Shown here piece after piece: positions 44,095 to 52,898 of a stretch of 64,000 bases of DNA (positions are counted from its first letter, which is position 1; each line of letters begins with the position of its first letter). A program made the translations under genes and the position numbers. The notes beneath the pieces were generated by a model. The model saw only the letters and a list, made by a program, of their open reading frames with translations, had not been told where the DNA came from and did no database searches. The stretch comes from an uncultured Eudoraea sp. (GTDB taxonomy: Bacteria; Bacteroidota; Bacteroidia; Flavobacteriales; Flavobacteriaceae). The stretch covers positions 806,001-870,000 of the forward strand of contig NZ_CANLGX010000001.1 in NCBI RefSeq assembly GCF_947490415.1, in the 5' to 3' direction.

Positions 44095-45144
44095 TTATAA
44101 ACTTGCTGCTTTCATTTCATCAGGTATTCTTGGATTCATTACTCTAAACCATAGCGGAGGCAGAAAGGAAAGGACCATTGAAGTGGGGTAACCAAAGGGC
44201 ATCTGTGGTGAACTATCATGATAATCCAAAATCTGGTATTTTTTGGATGACTTAAAGTGGTGGTCACTATGTCTCGTCAATTCATATAAAATGATGCGAC
44301 CCATTACATGATTACTGTTCCAGGAATGAACTTCGCGAACTCGCTCATAGCGGCCTGAGGGTAGTTTTTTTCTGATCAATCCATAATGTTCTATATAATT
44401 AACAGTTTCAAGGAGTAAAAAACCGACTAATGCCGCCAGGATGGCATATATTAAAACTGAATAACCAAAAACGAAGTAGATAAAACCTAAGTAAATCAAC
44501 TGAATTATGGTATACCACAGCATATCATTATATACGGAGAACATACCCCTGTTATGGGATCTCAGCAGTTTTCTCATAATAACCCAGGCATTTATGTATT
44601 GCCGTGAAACAGAAGTTATCCAAAAAGAATATACCGATTGGTTATATTTTGCAGTAGCGGGATCTTCTTTTGTGGCCGCATGAACATGATGCCCAAAATT
44701 ATGTTCAATGTAGAAATGCATGTATAAAGACGGAAGAAGTAAAAGCTTACCCAAAAAACGCTCATAAGTGTTTGCGCGGTGCCCTAATTCATGCGCTACA
44801 TTAATACCATTGGTTCCCAATACAATGCCCGTAGATATTATTATTCCCAGTAATTCATGGTTGTCATATGAACTGCTGGCAAGTATATTTAAGGAATAGT
44901 AAAGGAGCCCAAAAACAAGGGGAATATTTAAATATAGTAACCAGTCAAAAAGTTTATTTTTTAGACTGGCTTCTCTTTCCTTTCCTTCAAGGTTTGTGGC
45001 ATTTATGGGGAGCAACAACTCCATAGCCGGGATCAGCAAAAACGCGTATACTGGCGTAATAAAACTCCAATATCCCTTAAAGTAAATTCCAATAAAGGCT
45101 GAGATTGGTATAGTAAATGCGGCAAGGTACTTTAAATCTTTCAT
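44095..45144 (-). CDS. AlkB-type membrane di-iron oxygenase (alkane 1-monooxygenase/fatty acid desaturase family)
   Basis: Integral membrane protein of 349 aa with six or more hydrophobic segments. Histidine clusters match the alkane hydroxylase pattern: HELGHRAN, EHNFGHHVHAATKEDPATA, NYIEHYGL and LTRHSDHHF. These ligate a di-iron centre that uses O2 to hydroxylate terminal C-H bonds. NYIEHYGL and the DPATA segment favour AlkB over simple desaturases. No rubredoxin or rubredoxin reductase gene is nearby, so electron donors must come from elsewhere. The substrate could be medium-chain alkanes or another hydrophobic compound. Confidence 0.87.
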   Translation of the reverse strand: MKDLKYLAAFTIPISAFIGIYFKGYWSFITPVYAFLLIPAMELLLPINATNLEGKEREASLKNKLFDWLLYLNIPLVFGLLYYSLNILASSSYDNHELLGIIISTGIVLGTNGINVAHELGHRANTYERFLGKLLLLPSLYMHFYIEHNFGHHVHAATKEDPATAKYNQSVYSFWITSVSRQYINAWVIMRKLLRSHNRGMFSVYNDMLWYTIIQLIYLGFIYFVFGYSVLIYAILAALVGFLLLETVNYIEHYGLIRKKLPSGRYERVREVHSWNSNHVMGRIILYELTRHSDHHFKSSKKYQILDYHDSSPQMPFGYPTSMVLSFLPPLWFRVMNPRIPDEMKAASL

Positions 45145-45217
45145 TCACTACTTTTTAACAAATATTTGAGGCAAAAATCTAGTTTAACAGGTATCTTGGT
45201 ATTAAATATAGCAGAAT

Positions 45218-48200
45218 TTGAGCAGTTATGACAACATATTAGATAAACTGAATCAGTTTAGTCGTAAGTATTATACGAAAATGTTGATAAAAGGAGGGCT
45301 ACTTTTTTTAGCTTTTGGGGTGCTGTATTTTCTGTTAATACTTGGTATTGAATACTTGTTCTGGCTTAATTCAGAAGGACGTTTTATATTGTTATTACTG
45401 TTTTTGGCAGTTGAGGCATTCTTAATCTATTATTATATAGCAATTCCCATTTTCTATATATTAAAATTTAAAAAGGGAATAAGTAATAAAGAAGCTTCAT
45501 TATTAATCGGGAAACACTTTGGGGAAGTAGGAGATAAATTATACAATCTACTTGATTTAGCAGAGGACAATGACAGGTCTGAACTTTTATTGGCGAGTAT
45601 CCAACAGCGTTCAGACAATTTAACAATGGTGCCTTTTACCAGAGCAGTAAACTTCAAGGATAGTTATAAGTACTTAAAATATGCAACGATTCCTGTTTTA
45701 TCAATATTGGTGCTATGGATTTCAGGAAATATGGATTCTTTTTTTGGTTCTTATGAGCGAGTTATAAATTATGATACGGCTTACGAACCACCAGCTCCTT
45801 TTGTTTTCAGACTAATATCCGGTGATTTACAGGTTTTGGAGGACAGCAGTTTTACAGTTCAGGTAGCAACAGAAGGGAAAGTTAAGCCAACGGATGTCTA
45901 TATAGTTGTAAATGGGAAGGAAATCTTGCTTCAAAAGGCTAATGGTTTCTATGAGTATACTTTTAGCGCTCCTTTACTTACGACAGAATTCTTCTTTAAA
46001 GCCAATGAGGTTAGTTCAAGGGTTTATGAATTGAAATCATTGAAAACACCATCAATACAATTATTTGAGATTACTTTAGATTATCCGCCATATACTAAAA
46101 TGCCCCCGGACATCCTTAAAAGTACCGGAAATGCAACTTTCCCGGAAGGAACAAAAGTAAGCTGGAAACTTGAAGGACTTAATACGGAAGAAATAGTCTT
46201 AAGCAGCAAAGACACTACGATTACATTAAATAATAATCAAAATGTATTTACACTTAGCAAGACAATTTATAATGAGTTTTATTACGCCCTAGCTACATCA
46301 AACAGGAATGTGGCAAACTATGAAAAACTCGATTATCATTTTCGCGTTGTTAAGGATGCTTATCCCTCTATTAATGCGAAGATGGTTACAGACTCTATAA
46401 ACCCTAATATGGTCTATTTCATTGGAGAAGCTTCTGATGATTATGAGTTGAAATCAATTAAGCTAATTTGCTATCCGGATAACAATATAGAAGATAGACA
46501 AACGATAAGTTTAGGAACACCAAATGCAAATTATAATCAGTTTTATTACACTTTTCCCACAGGTTTAAATCTGGAAGAGGGACGGACTTATTCATACTAT
46601 TTTGAGGCGGTAGATAATGACGCAATTCACAATGGAAAGGCGTCTAAATCACAATTATTTACGACTGCAATATTGGATAGTAATGAGTTGAATAACAAAG
46701 AATTAGAAGCGCAACAAGCTTTAATTAAGGGTATTGATAATACGCTTGAAAAGTTTAAAAAACAAGAAGAAGCGCTGAAGGAAATTAACAGGGAGCAAAA
46801 GGAAAAGAATAGCTTGAATTTTAACGATCAGATGCAAGTAAAAGACTTCTTAAAAAAGCAACAGGATCAGGAGCAGTTGATGCAAAAATTCAGCAAGCAA
46901 TTAAAGGATAATCTTGAAGCTTCAGACAAGGAAGATAAATTAAGTAAAATGCTAATGGAACGCCTGGAACGCCAGGAAATAGAGGCAAAAAAGAACGAAA
47001 AACTGCTGGAAGAACTCAATAAGGTAGCCGACAAAATAGACAAGAAGGAATTGTCAAAGCGACTTGAGGAACTAGGTAAGAGTCAACAAAATAGCAAAAG
47101 AAATTTAGAACAACTGCTTGAATTAACTAAGCGGTATTATGTTACAGAAAAGGCAGCACAATTAGCAAAGGATTTAGAAAAATTAGCCGAAAAACAGAAG
47201 GAATTATCCGAAACAGAAATGGATAAGATTAGTCCTGATTTGCAAGAGGAAATGAATAAACAGTTCGAGAAACTAGCCAGGGAACTGGAGGAACTTAAAA
47301 AAGACAATAAGAATCTTAAAAAGCCCATTGATTTAAAGATTGATAAGAATAAGGAAGAGGGAATCAAAGGTGATCAAAAGGAGGCCCTGGAAGAATTGAA
47401 TAAACAAAAAGGGGAGGAACAATCTGCTAATGAAAGTGATCAGGAGAGATCTGCCAATAAAGTAAAACAAAAACAAAAAGCCGCATCTCAGAAGATGCAG
47501 GAAATGAGCGAAGAGTTGAGCGCATCAGGCTCTATGAGCGGAGAATCGAATATTACTGAAGACGCCGAAATGTTGCGTCAGATTTTAGATAATTTAGTTA
47601 CTTTTTCTTTTAAACAGGAGAACTTATTTGATCAGTTGGAAAGCACAGATTTTGATATGACAAATTATTCGGGTACTGTAAGAAAACAAAAGGAATTGCG
47701 AAATTTGTTTGAACATATAGATGATAGTTTGTTTGCCTTATCCTTAAGAAGAGCCGAACTATCCGAGTTTGTAAATGAACAAATAACCGAAGTCTATTAT
47801 AATATAGATAAGTCATTAGAGAGCATAGCGGATAATAAAATATATCAAGGCGCTGCATATGAGCAATATGTTTTGAATGCTTCAAATAGCCTGGCTGATT
47901 TTTTGGCAAACCTCCTTGATAATATGCAGCAAAGTATGAAACCGGGATCTGGATCGGGGAACCCAAATGATGGGTTTCAGCTTCCGGATATAATTAAGGG
48001 ACAGGGTGAACTTAAGGATAAAATGGGTCAGATGGGTGAAATGGGAAAAGAGGGCGGTGAAGGCAAAGAAGGAAAGGGTGAAAAGCCTGGTCAAAAAGGA
48101 CAAGGAGGGGAGGAAGGTAGTAAGGGTAATAATGAAAATGGTGATACTAAGCAAAACGGGGATGCTAAACCTGGCGAGGGAAATAAAGGGGATGAAGGAA

Positions 48201-48664
48201 AGGATGGGAAGACTGGCGCTGGCGGTGAAGGAGGCATAAGTGAAGAAGAAATGAAAGAAATTTATGAAATCTATAAGGAACAGGAATATTTAAAACAGCA
48301 ACTGGAAAGACAATTACAAGACATGTTAAATGCTGGGGATAAAGGGCTGGCTCAAAAACTCGTCAAACAAATGGAGGATTTTCAAAATGATCTTTTGGAA
48401 AATGGAATAACCCAAAGAACAATGGACAGGATGAATTTCATTGAGCATCAATTGTTAAAACTGGAAAATGCGGCCCTGAAACAGGGTAGAAAGGAAGAAA
48501 GAGAGAGTAAAACGAATACCAAACAATTTCAAAATCCGGTTTTAACCAGGCCGGCTGTTCTGGAGAATTATAAAAATGAAATTGAGATTTTAAACAGGCA
48601 AGCCTTACCTTTGCGGCAAAATTATCAGGAAAGGGTTAGAAGTTATTTTAGAAAGGATGATTAA
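45218..48664 (+). CDS. DUF4175 family large membrane protein
   Basis: Protein of 1148 aa, function unknown. Two or three membrane helices lie at about 22-80 and 150-170, followed by a beta-rich periplasmic-type region (~180-500). A very long charged coiled coil (~510-740) comes next, then a Gly/Lys/Glu low-complexity tract (~935-1010, repeats like GEMGKEGGEGKEG) and a helical end. The only in-frame upstream start is TTG at 45218 (a TAG stop lies 9 nt before it); starting at the next ATG (45281) would remove the SSYDNILDKLNQFSRKYY head, which looks like part of the family. The last 8 nt overlap ybeY. The layout suggests a scaffold or cell-envelope protein, but no function can be assigned. Confidence 0.8.
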   Translation: MSSYDNILDKLNQFSRKYYTKMLIKGGLLFLAFGVLYFLLILGIEYLFWLNSEGRFILLLLFLAVEAFLIYYYIAIPIFYILKFKKGISNKEASLLIGKHFGEVGDKLYNLLDLAEDNDRSELLLASIQQRSDNLTMVPFTRAVNFKDSYKYLKYATIPVLSILVLWISGNMDSFFGSYERVINYDTAYEPPAPFVFRLISGDLQVLEDSSFTVQVATEGKVKPTDVYIVVNGKEILLQKANGFYEYTFSAPLLTTEFFFKANEVSSRVYELKSLKTPSIQLFEITLDYPPYTKMPPDILKSTGNATFPEGTKVSWKLEGLNTEEIVLSSKDTTITLNNNQNVFTLSKTIYNEFYYALATSNRNVANYEKLDYHFRVVKDAYPSINAKMVTDSINPNMVYFIGEASDDYELKSIKLICYPDNNIEDRQTISLGTPNANYNQFYYTFPTGLNLEEGRTYSYYFEAVDNDAIHNGKASKSQLFTTAILDSNELNNKELEAQQALIKGIDNTLEKFKKQEEALKEINREQKEKNSLNFNDQMQVKDFLKKQQDQEQLMQKFSKQLKDNLEASDKEDKLSKMLMERLERQEIEAKKNEKLLEELNKVADKIDKKELSKRLEELGKSQQNSKRNLEQLLELTKRYYVTEKAAQLAKDLEKLAEKQKELSETEMDKISPDLQEEMNKQFEKLARELEELKKDNKNLKKPIDLKIDKNKEEGIKGDQKEALEELNKQKGEEQSANESDQERSANKVKQKQKAASQKMQEMSEELSASGSMSGESNITEDAEMLRQILDNLVTFSFKQENLFDQLESTDFDMTNYSGTVRKQKELRNLFEHIDDSLFALSLRRAELSEFVNEQITEVYYNIDKSLESIADNKIYQGAAYEQYVLNASNSLADFLANLLDNMQQSMKPGSGSGNPNDGFQLPDIIKGQGELKDKMGQMGEMGKEGGEGKEGKGEKPGQKGQGGEEGSKGNNENGDTKQNGDAKPGEGNKGDEGKDGKTGAGGEGGISEEEMKEIYEIYKEQEYLKQQLERQLQDMLNAGDKGLAQKLVKQMEDFQNDLLENGITQRTMDRMNFIEHQLLKLENAALKQGRKEERESKTNTKQFQNPVLTRPAVLENYKNEIEILNRQALPLRQNYQERVRSYFRKDD

Positions 48665-49076
48665 CTATCACTATGAAGGAAAATTTCATCTAGAGGACAG
48701 CAATAAATATACCAGTTGGATTAAAAATATTTTAGAAAGCGAAAACGCTCAATTAGGTGAATTAAGCTATATCTTTTGTACAGACGAATATTTGATTGAA
48801 TTAAATCAAAAGTATTTGAAGCACAATTCATATACTGACATTATTACGTTCGACTATTCTGAAAAGGATATTATATCAGGCGAGATCTATATTTCGGTAG
48901 ATCGTGTTAGGGAAAACGCACTGCATTTTAATGAAGAATTTAATAAGGAATTACAACGTGTAATGGCCCATGGAGTTTTACATCTGTTGGGTTATAAAGA
49001 TAAGACGGAGAAGGAAAGAGAAAAAATGAGGACTAAGGAAAATGAAAAAATCAAAATGTTCCACGTGAAACAATAA
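48657..49076 (+). CDS. ybeY: Endoribonuclease YbeY (16S rRNA maturation)
   Basis: Zinc-dependent endoribonuclease of 139 aa involved in rRNA 3'-end processing and quality control. The active-site motif reads MAHGVLHLLGYKDKTEKE. Two His ligands are intact, but the third, normally in GYDH, is replaced by Lys-Asp, a form I believe is common in Bacteroidota. The N-terminal part with DEYLIELNQKYL and TDIITFDYS is typical. It overlaps the DUF4175 gene by 8 nt. Its last codons (MFHVKQ) coincide with a parS-type 16-mer, so the C-terminus may be shaped by that DNA site. mnmG starts 7 nt later. Confidence 0.93.
   Translation: MINYHYEGKFHLEDSNKYTSWIKNILESENAQLGELSYIFCTDEYLIELNQKYLKHNSYTDIITFDYSEKDIISGEIYISVDRVRENALHFNEEFNKELQRVMAHGVLHLLGYKDKTEKEREKMRTKENEKIKMFHVKQ
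49057..49072. other. parS-type ParB binding site (site 1)
   Basis: TGTTCCACGTGAAACA matches the broadly conserved parS consensus TGTTnCACGTGAAACA at every defined position. It lies inside the last codons of ybeY, 12 nt before the mnmG ATG. Together with a second site behind mnmG it suggests ParB loading here. A by-eye scan for CACGTG found no other parS-like site in the window. Confidence 0.75.
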
Positions 49077-49083
49077 GTGAATA

Positions 49084-50952
49084 ATGTTTGAAAAGGAGTA
49101 TGATGTTATTGTCGTAGGAGGTGGGCATGCCGGAGCTGAAGCTGCGGCTGCCGCCGCTAATATGGGTTCAAAAACATTGTTAGTAACAATGAATTTGCAG
49201 ACTATTGGACAAATGTCCTGTAACCCTGCTATGGGTGGAATTGCCAAAGGACAAATAGTTAGAGAAATAGATGCCCTGGGTGGTTATAGTGGAATTATAA
49301 CGGATAAATCGGCTATTCAATTTAAGATGTTGAACAAGTCTAAAGGCCCTGCTATGTGGAGTCCAAGGGCGCAAAATGACCGAATGCGTTTTGCTGAAGA
49401 ATGGAGACTTGCCTTAGAGAAGACAGCTTTAGTTGATTTTTACCAGGAAATGGTAAATGGATTACTAGTAGAGGGAGATAGAGTGATAGGTGTTAGAACT
49501 TCATTGGGTGTGGATATAAAATCCAGAGCAGTGGTGCTTACGAACGGTACATTTTTAAATGGTCTGATACATATTGGGGATAAACAATTTGGAGGCGGCA
49601 GAGCAGGTGAAAAATCAGCTACCGGAATTACAGAACAATTGACTGATTTTGGATTTCAGAGTGGTCGCATGAAAACAGGCACACCACCTAGGGTAGACGG
49701 GCGATCTTTAGATTATTCTAAAATGATTATACAGCCGGGGGATCCAAATCCGGAAAAATTTTCATTTTTGGAATCTCATACTTTAAAGGAACAGCGTGAT
49801 TGTCATATGACCCACACCAATAGCCTTGTGCACGAGTTATTAAAAGAAGGTTTTGACCGTTCTCCAATGTTTAATGGAAGAATAAAAAGTATTGGTCCAA
49901 GATATTGTCCATCTATTGAGGATAAGATTAATCGATTTGCCGATAAAGACAGCCATCAGATTTTTGTAGAACCTGAAGGATGGCATACAGTCGAAGTTTA
50001 TGTAAATGGATTTTCTACATCACTACCGGAAGATATACAGTACAAAGCATTAAAATCGGTAGTTGGATTTGAGGGTGTGAAATTTTTCAGACCCGGATAT
50101 GCTATAGAGTACGATTATTTTCCACCTACCCAGTTAAAACATACATTAGAGACCAAGCTGGTGCAAAATCTTTATTTTGCCGGACAAATTAATGGCACTA
50201 CAGGTTATGAAGAAGCCGCATCTCAAGGCATAATGGCCGGTATAAATGCACATTTGAAGATTAATGAAAACGAACCTTTTATTTTACAAAGGGATGAGGC
50301 TTATATTGGCGTTTTAATAGATGACCTTATTACTAAAGGAACAGAGGAACCTTACAGGATGTTTACCTCAAGGGCAGAATATCGGACCCTGCTAAGACAG
50401 GATAATGCAGATCTTAGGCTCACTCCAAAAAGTTTTGAAATAGGACTGGCCAAAGAAGACCGTCTTATTGCTATGAGGGAAAAGGAAAAAAAGTCTAATG
50501 AGTTTATACAATTTTTCAAAAATACCAGCTTTAACCCGGCACAGATCAATCCAATTTTGGAAGATGTGTCTTCGGCACCGGTAAAACAGTCCGATAAAAT
50601 GTTCAAAGTATTTTCCAGACCCGGAGTCACAATGTCTCATATGTTAAAACTGGAAAAGGTTTCGAATTATGTAGATACTAATCACTTAAACAGAGAGGTA
50701 TTAGAGCAGGCTGAAATCCAGGTAAAATATGCAGGATATATAGCTAAAGAAAAGAATAATGCAGATAAACTTCAACGCTTAGAAAATATCAAAATTCCTC
50801 AAAACTTTGATTATAGTAAGTTAAAATCCCTTTCTTTTGAGGCCAGGGAAAAACTATTAAGTATACAACCTGCCACAATTTCCCAGGCCTCCAGGATAAG
50901 CGGGGTTTCTCCAAGCGATATAAGTGTTTTGCTGGTGTACATGGGGAGATAG
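49084..50952 (+). CDS. mnmG: tRNA uridine 5-carboxymethylaminomethyl modification enzyme MnmG
   Basis: FAD-dependent enzyme of 622 aa that with MnmE modifies U34 of certain tRNAs. The FAD-binding motif VVGGGHAGAEAAAAAANMG is at residues ~8-26. MSCNPAMGGIAKGQIVREIDALGG is the GidA signature 1, and signature 2 is visible as GQINGTTGYEEAASQGIMAG. Full length. mnmG is often near the chromosome origin in bacteria. Here it is bracketed by two parS-type sites, 12 nt before the start and 8 nt after the stop. MnmE is not in the window. Confidence 0.97.
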   Translation: MFEKEYDVIVVGGGHAGAEAAAAAANMGSKTLLVTMNLQTIGQMSCNPAMGGIAKGQIVREIDALGGYSGIITDKSAIQFKMLNKSKGPAMWSPRAQNDRMRFAEEWRLALEKTALVDFYQEMVNGLLVEGDRVIGVRTSLGVDIKSRAVVLTNGTFLNGLIHIGDKQFGGGRAGEKSATGITEQLTDFGFQSGRMKTGTPPRVDGRSLDYSKMIIQPGDPNPEKFSFLESHTLKEQRDCHMTHTNSLVHELLKEGFDRSPMFNGRIKSIGPRYCPSIEDKINRFADKDSHQIFVEPEGWHTVEVYVNGFSTSLPEDIQYKALKSVVGFEGVKFFRPGYAIEYDYFPPTQLKHTLETKLVQNLYFAGQINGTTGYEEAASQGIMAGINAHLKINENEPFILQRDEAYIGVLIDDLITKGTEEPYRMFTSRAEYRTLLRQDNADLRLTPKSFEIGLAKEDRLIAMREKEKKSNEFIQFFKNTSFNPAQINPILEDVSSAPVKQSDKMFKVFSRPGVTMSHMLKLEKVSNYVDTNHLNREVLEQAEIQVKYAGYIAKEKNNADKLQRLENIKIPQNFDYSKLKSLSFEAREKLLSIQPATISQASRISGVSPSDISVLLVYMGR

Positions 50953-50960
50953 ACAAAGAT

Positions 50961-50976
50961 TGTTCCACGTGGAACA
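50961..50976. other. parS-type ParB binding site (site 2)
   Basis: TGTTCCACGTGGAACA is a perfect 16-bp palindrome of the parS type, 8 nt after the mnmG stop codon. It differs from the TGTTnCACGTGAAACA form only by the symmetrical G, a variant known as parS in some other phyla. Confidence 0.72.
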
Positions 50977-51191
50977 AATAGCAGGGAAGACGATTAGTAT
51001 TCCGGAATTGTTTGCCTCTTATTTAGCCGCCAGAACAAAGAGTATAGCTCAATTTAATACTGGGAAAAACATACTTAAAATCTAAAAATTCTTTGGGTAT
51101 TACGGGAGGTGGACTTAATGGAGTTTCGTTTTTTCAAGACGGTGTTTTAGACTATCTTCGAATTGGAAAAACAGATTTTAGGCGAGATTAA
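50969..51191 (+). pseudogene. Possible decayed coding remnant between mnmG and methyltransferase
   Basis: Two open stretches in successive frames overlap. Frame A begins near GTG 50969 (or TTG 50960) and reads EQIAGKTISIPELFASYLAA... up to a TAA at about 51085. Frame B reads ...SKNSLGITGGGLNGVSFFQDG to a TAA at 51191. Read with one frameshift they give ~75 residues of protein-like composition. I do not recognise the family. Alternatives are a short real ORF or chance. Confidence 0.35.
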
Positions 51192-51197
51192 TTGAAA

Positions 51198-52037
51198 ATG
51201 AAGAAATTTTTAAAGACCAAAGATTTTTCGGTTTCCGGGGAAGAATTTGAATTAATATTGGACTCGGAATTAAATATGCTACGGACACACCCGGAGCCTA
51301 AGGACCTGGATAATTATTATAATAGTGAAGCATATATTTCTCATACAGATTCCAAAAAAACTTTAGTTGAAAAACTCTATCAATATATTAAAAAGCACAA
51401 TCTCAGAAAAAAAATTAACCTAATTAATAAATATTCCACCTCAGACAAAACACTATTGGATATTGGAGCAGGCACTGGTTCTTTCCTTGAATCTGCTAAA
51501 GATAAGGGCTGGGAGGTATATGGAATAGAGCCAAATAAAAAGGCAAGGGACCTGGCATTAAATAAGGGATTGAAACTAGAAGAAAACATCGATCTTCTGG
51601 AAAAACAAAGTTATCAGGTAATCACTCTTTGGCATGTACTTGAACATTTGCCTGATCTGGAATTACAGATAAACAGAATAACATCACTTTTAAATAAAGA
51701 TGGGACTTTGATCCTTGCAGTTCCAAATTTTCAATCTTATGATGCAGGGCATTATAAGGAATATTGGGCAGCTTATGATGTTCCCAGACATCTTTCGCAC
51801 TTCTCACAATTATCTATTAGAAAGCTTTTTGCTAAAAACGGAATGAAGGTAATAAGAACAAGGCCCATGATATTCGATTCCTTTTATGTCTCTTTACTTT
51901 CCGAAAAATATAAACACGGCAAGGGGAATTTTATAAAAGCATTTTTGGTTGGGCTCAAATCAAATATATGGGCATGGAAGACAAAAGAGTATTCATCGCT
52001 TCTTTACATTCTTAAAATGGATAAAAAAGCGTTTTAA
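51198..52037 (+). CDS. Class I SAM-dependent methyltransferase
   Basis: Methyltransferase of about 280 aa. Motif I is LLDIGAGTGSFLESAKDKGW near residue 95, followed by the acidic motif II residue in VYGIEP. VITLWHVLEHLPD is the motif IV region common in Methyltransf_23-type small-molecule or glycan methyltransferases. The ORF track starts at TTG 51192; the ATG at 51198 is preferred. There are no membrane segments. The substrate is unknown. The gene lies between mnmG and an OmpH-like gene, with 267 bp to the latter containing only a weak hairpin and the downstream promoter. Confidence 0.88.
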   Translation: MKKFLKTKDFSVSGEEFELILDSELNMLRTHPEPKDLDNYYNSEAYISHTDSKKTLVEKLYQYIKKHNLRKKINLINKYSTSDKTLLDIGAGTGSFLESAKDKGWEVYGIEPNKKARDLALNKGLKLEENIDLLEKQSYQVITLWHVLEHLPDLELQINRITSLLNKDGTLILAVPNFQSYDAGHYKEYWAAYDVPRHLSHFSQLSIRKLFAKNGMKVIRTRPMIFDSFYVSLLSEKYKHGKGNFIKAFLVGLKSNIWAWKTKEYSSLLYILKMDKKAF

Positions 52038-52274
52038 AGCGATTTAAGCGTATATTATTTAAGCCAGTATTGTTTCCCTCATTTATCTTGAATTTTATCA
52101 ATTATAAGGCGTTAAGCAAACGCAAAAACAATAGACAAAACATCTGATATGTTTAAAATATTATAAACAAAATCTATTATCAATTTAGTCTATAAAGAAG
52201 GAGAGCTTATTCTCTTTTTAAGAGTAGCCAGGCTAATTATTGAATAAAACTCAAAGCATTACAAAAACCTTTAC

Positions 52275-52282
52275 TATTTTTG
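52275..52282 (+). promoter_or_regulatory. -7 promoter element for OmpH/Skp-like gene
   Basis: TATTTTTG matches TAnnTTTG and lies 23-30 nt before the ATG at 52305. No clear -33 element was seen. Confidence 0.45.
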
Positions 52283-52304
52283 CCGAACAAAATTTAAGGA
52301 CCAC

Positions 52305-52811
52305 ATGAAGAAAATAGTTTTAGCAATTCTTTTAATCACAGCAGTAGCTTGTGAGCAAAATAAAATTGGCTTTGTTGATAACGTAACATTGATGGATGGT
52401 TATCAGGAAAAAATTGATATGGAAGCCAGATATAAAATTAAAGCAGAAGCACTAAATAAAAAAAGAGATAGTATTTCTCAGGTGTTTCAATTGGAAGCAC
52501 AGGCTTTTCAAACCAAAGCGCAAAGTATGCCTCAAACTAAAGCTCAGGAAGAGTATGGATTGTTGCAACAAAAGGGTCAGTTTATAGGCCAACAATTACA
52601 GCAGGAAGAACAACAAATGCAATCGGAAGGTCAGGTCGAAATGGATAGCTTGATAAATAAGGTAAAAAAGGAGATTACCGGCTTTGGAAAAAGTAATGGC
52701 TTTACTTATATCTTAAGCGGTGGAGAGGGTGGCAGTGTACTATATGGAACTGACGCCAAGGATCTTACACAGGACATTCTGAAAATCCTAAACGAGAAAT
52801 ATAAGAACTGA
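52305..52811 (+). CDS. OmpH/Skp family periplasmic chaperone-like lipoprotein
   Basis: Protein of 168 aa with the Skp/OmpH layout: signal sequence, a short strand (KIGFVDNVTLMDGYQEK), a long helical hairpin rich in Gln, Glu and Lys (~35-125), and a closing beta segment (GFTYILSGGEGGSVLYG). The signal ends ITAVAC (Cys16), so it may be lipidated, unlike classical soluble Skp. Skp-like proteins hold unfolded outer-membrane proteins during transit. It ends convergently with the DoxX-family gene. Confidence 0.87.
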   Translation: MKKIVLAILLITAVACEQNKIGFVDNVTLMDGYQEKIDMEARYKIKAEALNKKRDSISQVFQLEAQAFQTKAQSMPQTKAQEEYGLLQQKGQFIGQQLQQEEQQMQSEGQVEMDSLINKVKKEITGFGKSNGFTYILSGGEGGSVLYGTDAKDLTQDILKILNEKYKN

Positions 52812-52898
52812 TATCTAGGATTAATTTAGCTATAAAGCGCTTGCAAGAAGATTTATTTAAAACCAAAAGGAAAGCTAATCTGGAGAATTAATTTTGAT

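Noticed and set aside
47882-48154. 90-aa minus-strand ORF opposite the DUF4175 low-complexity tract
   Set aside because: Pyrimidine-rich complement of a purine tract; shadow ORF.
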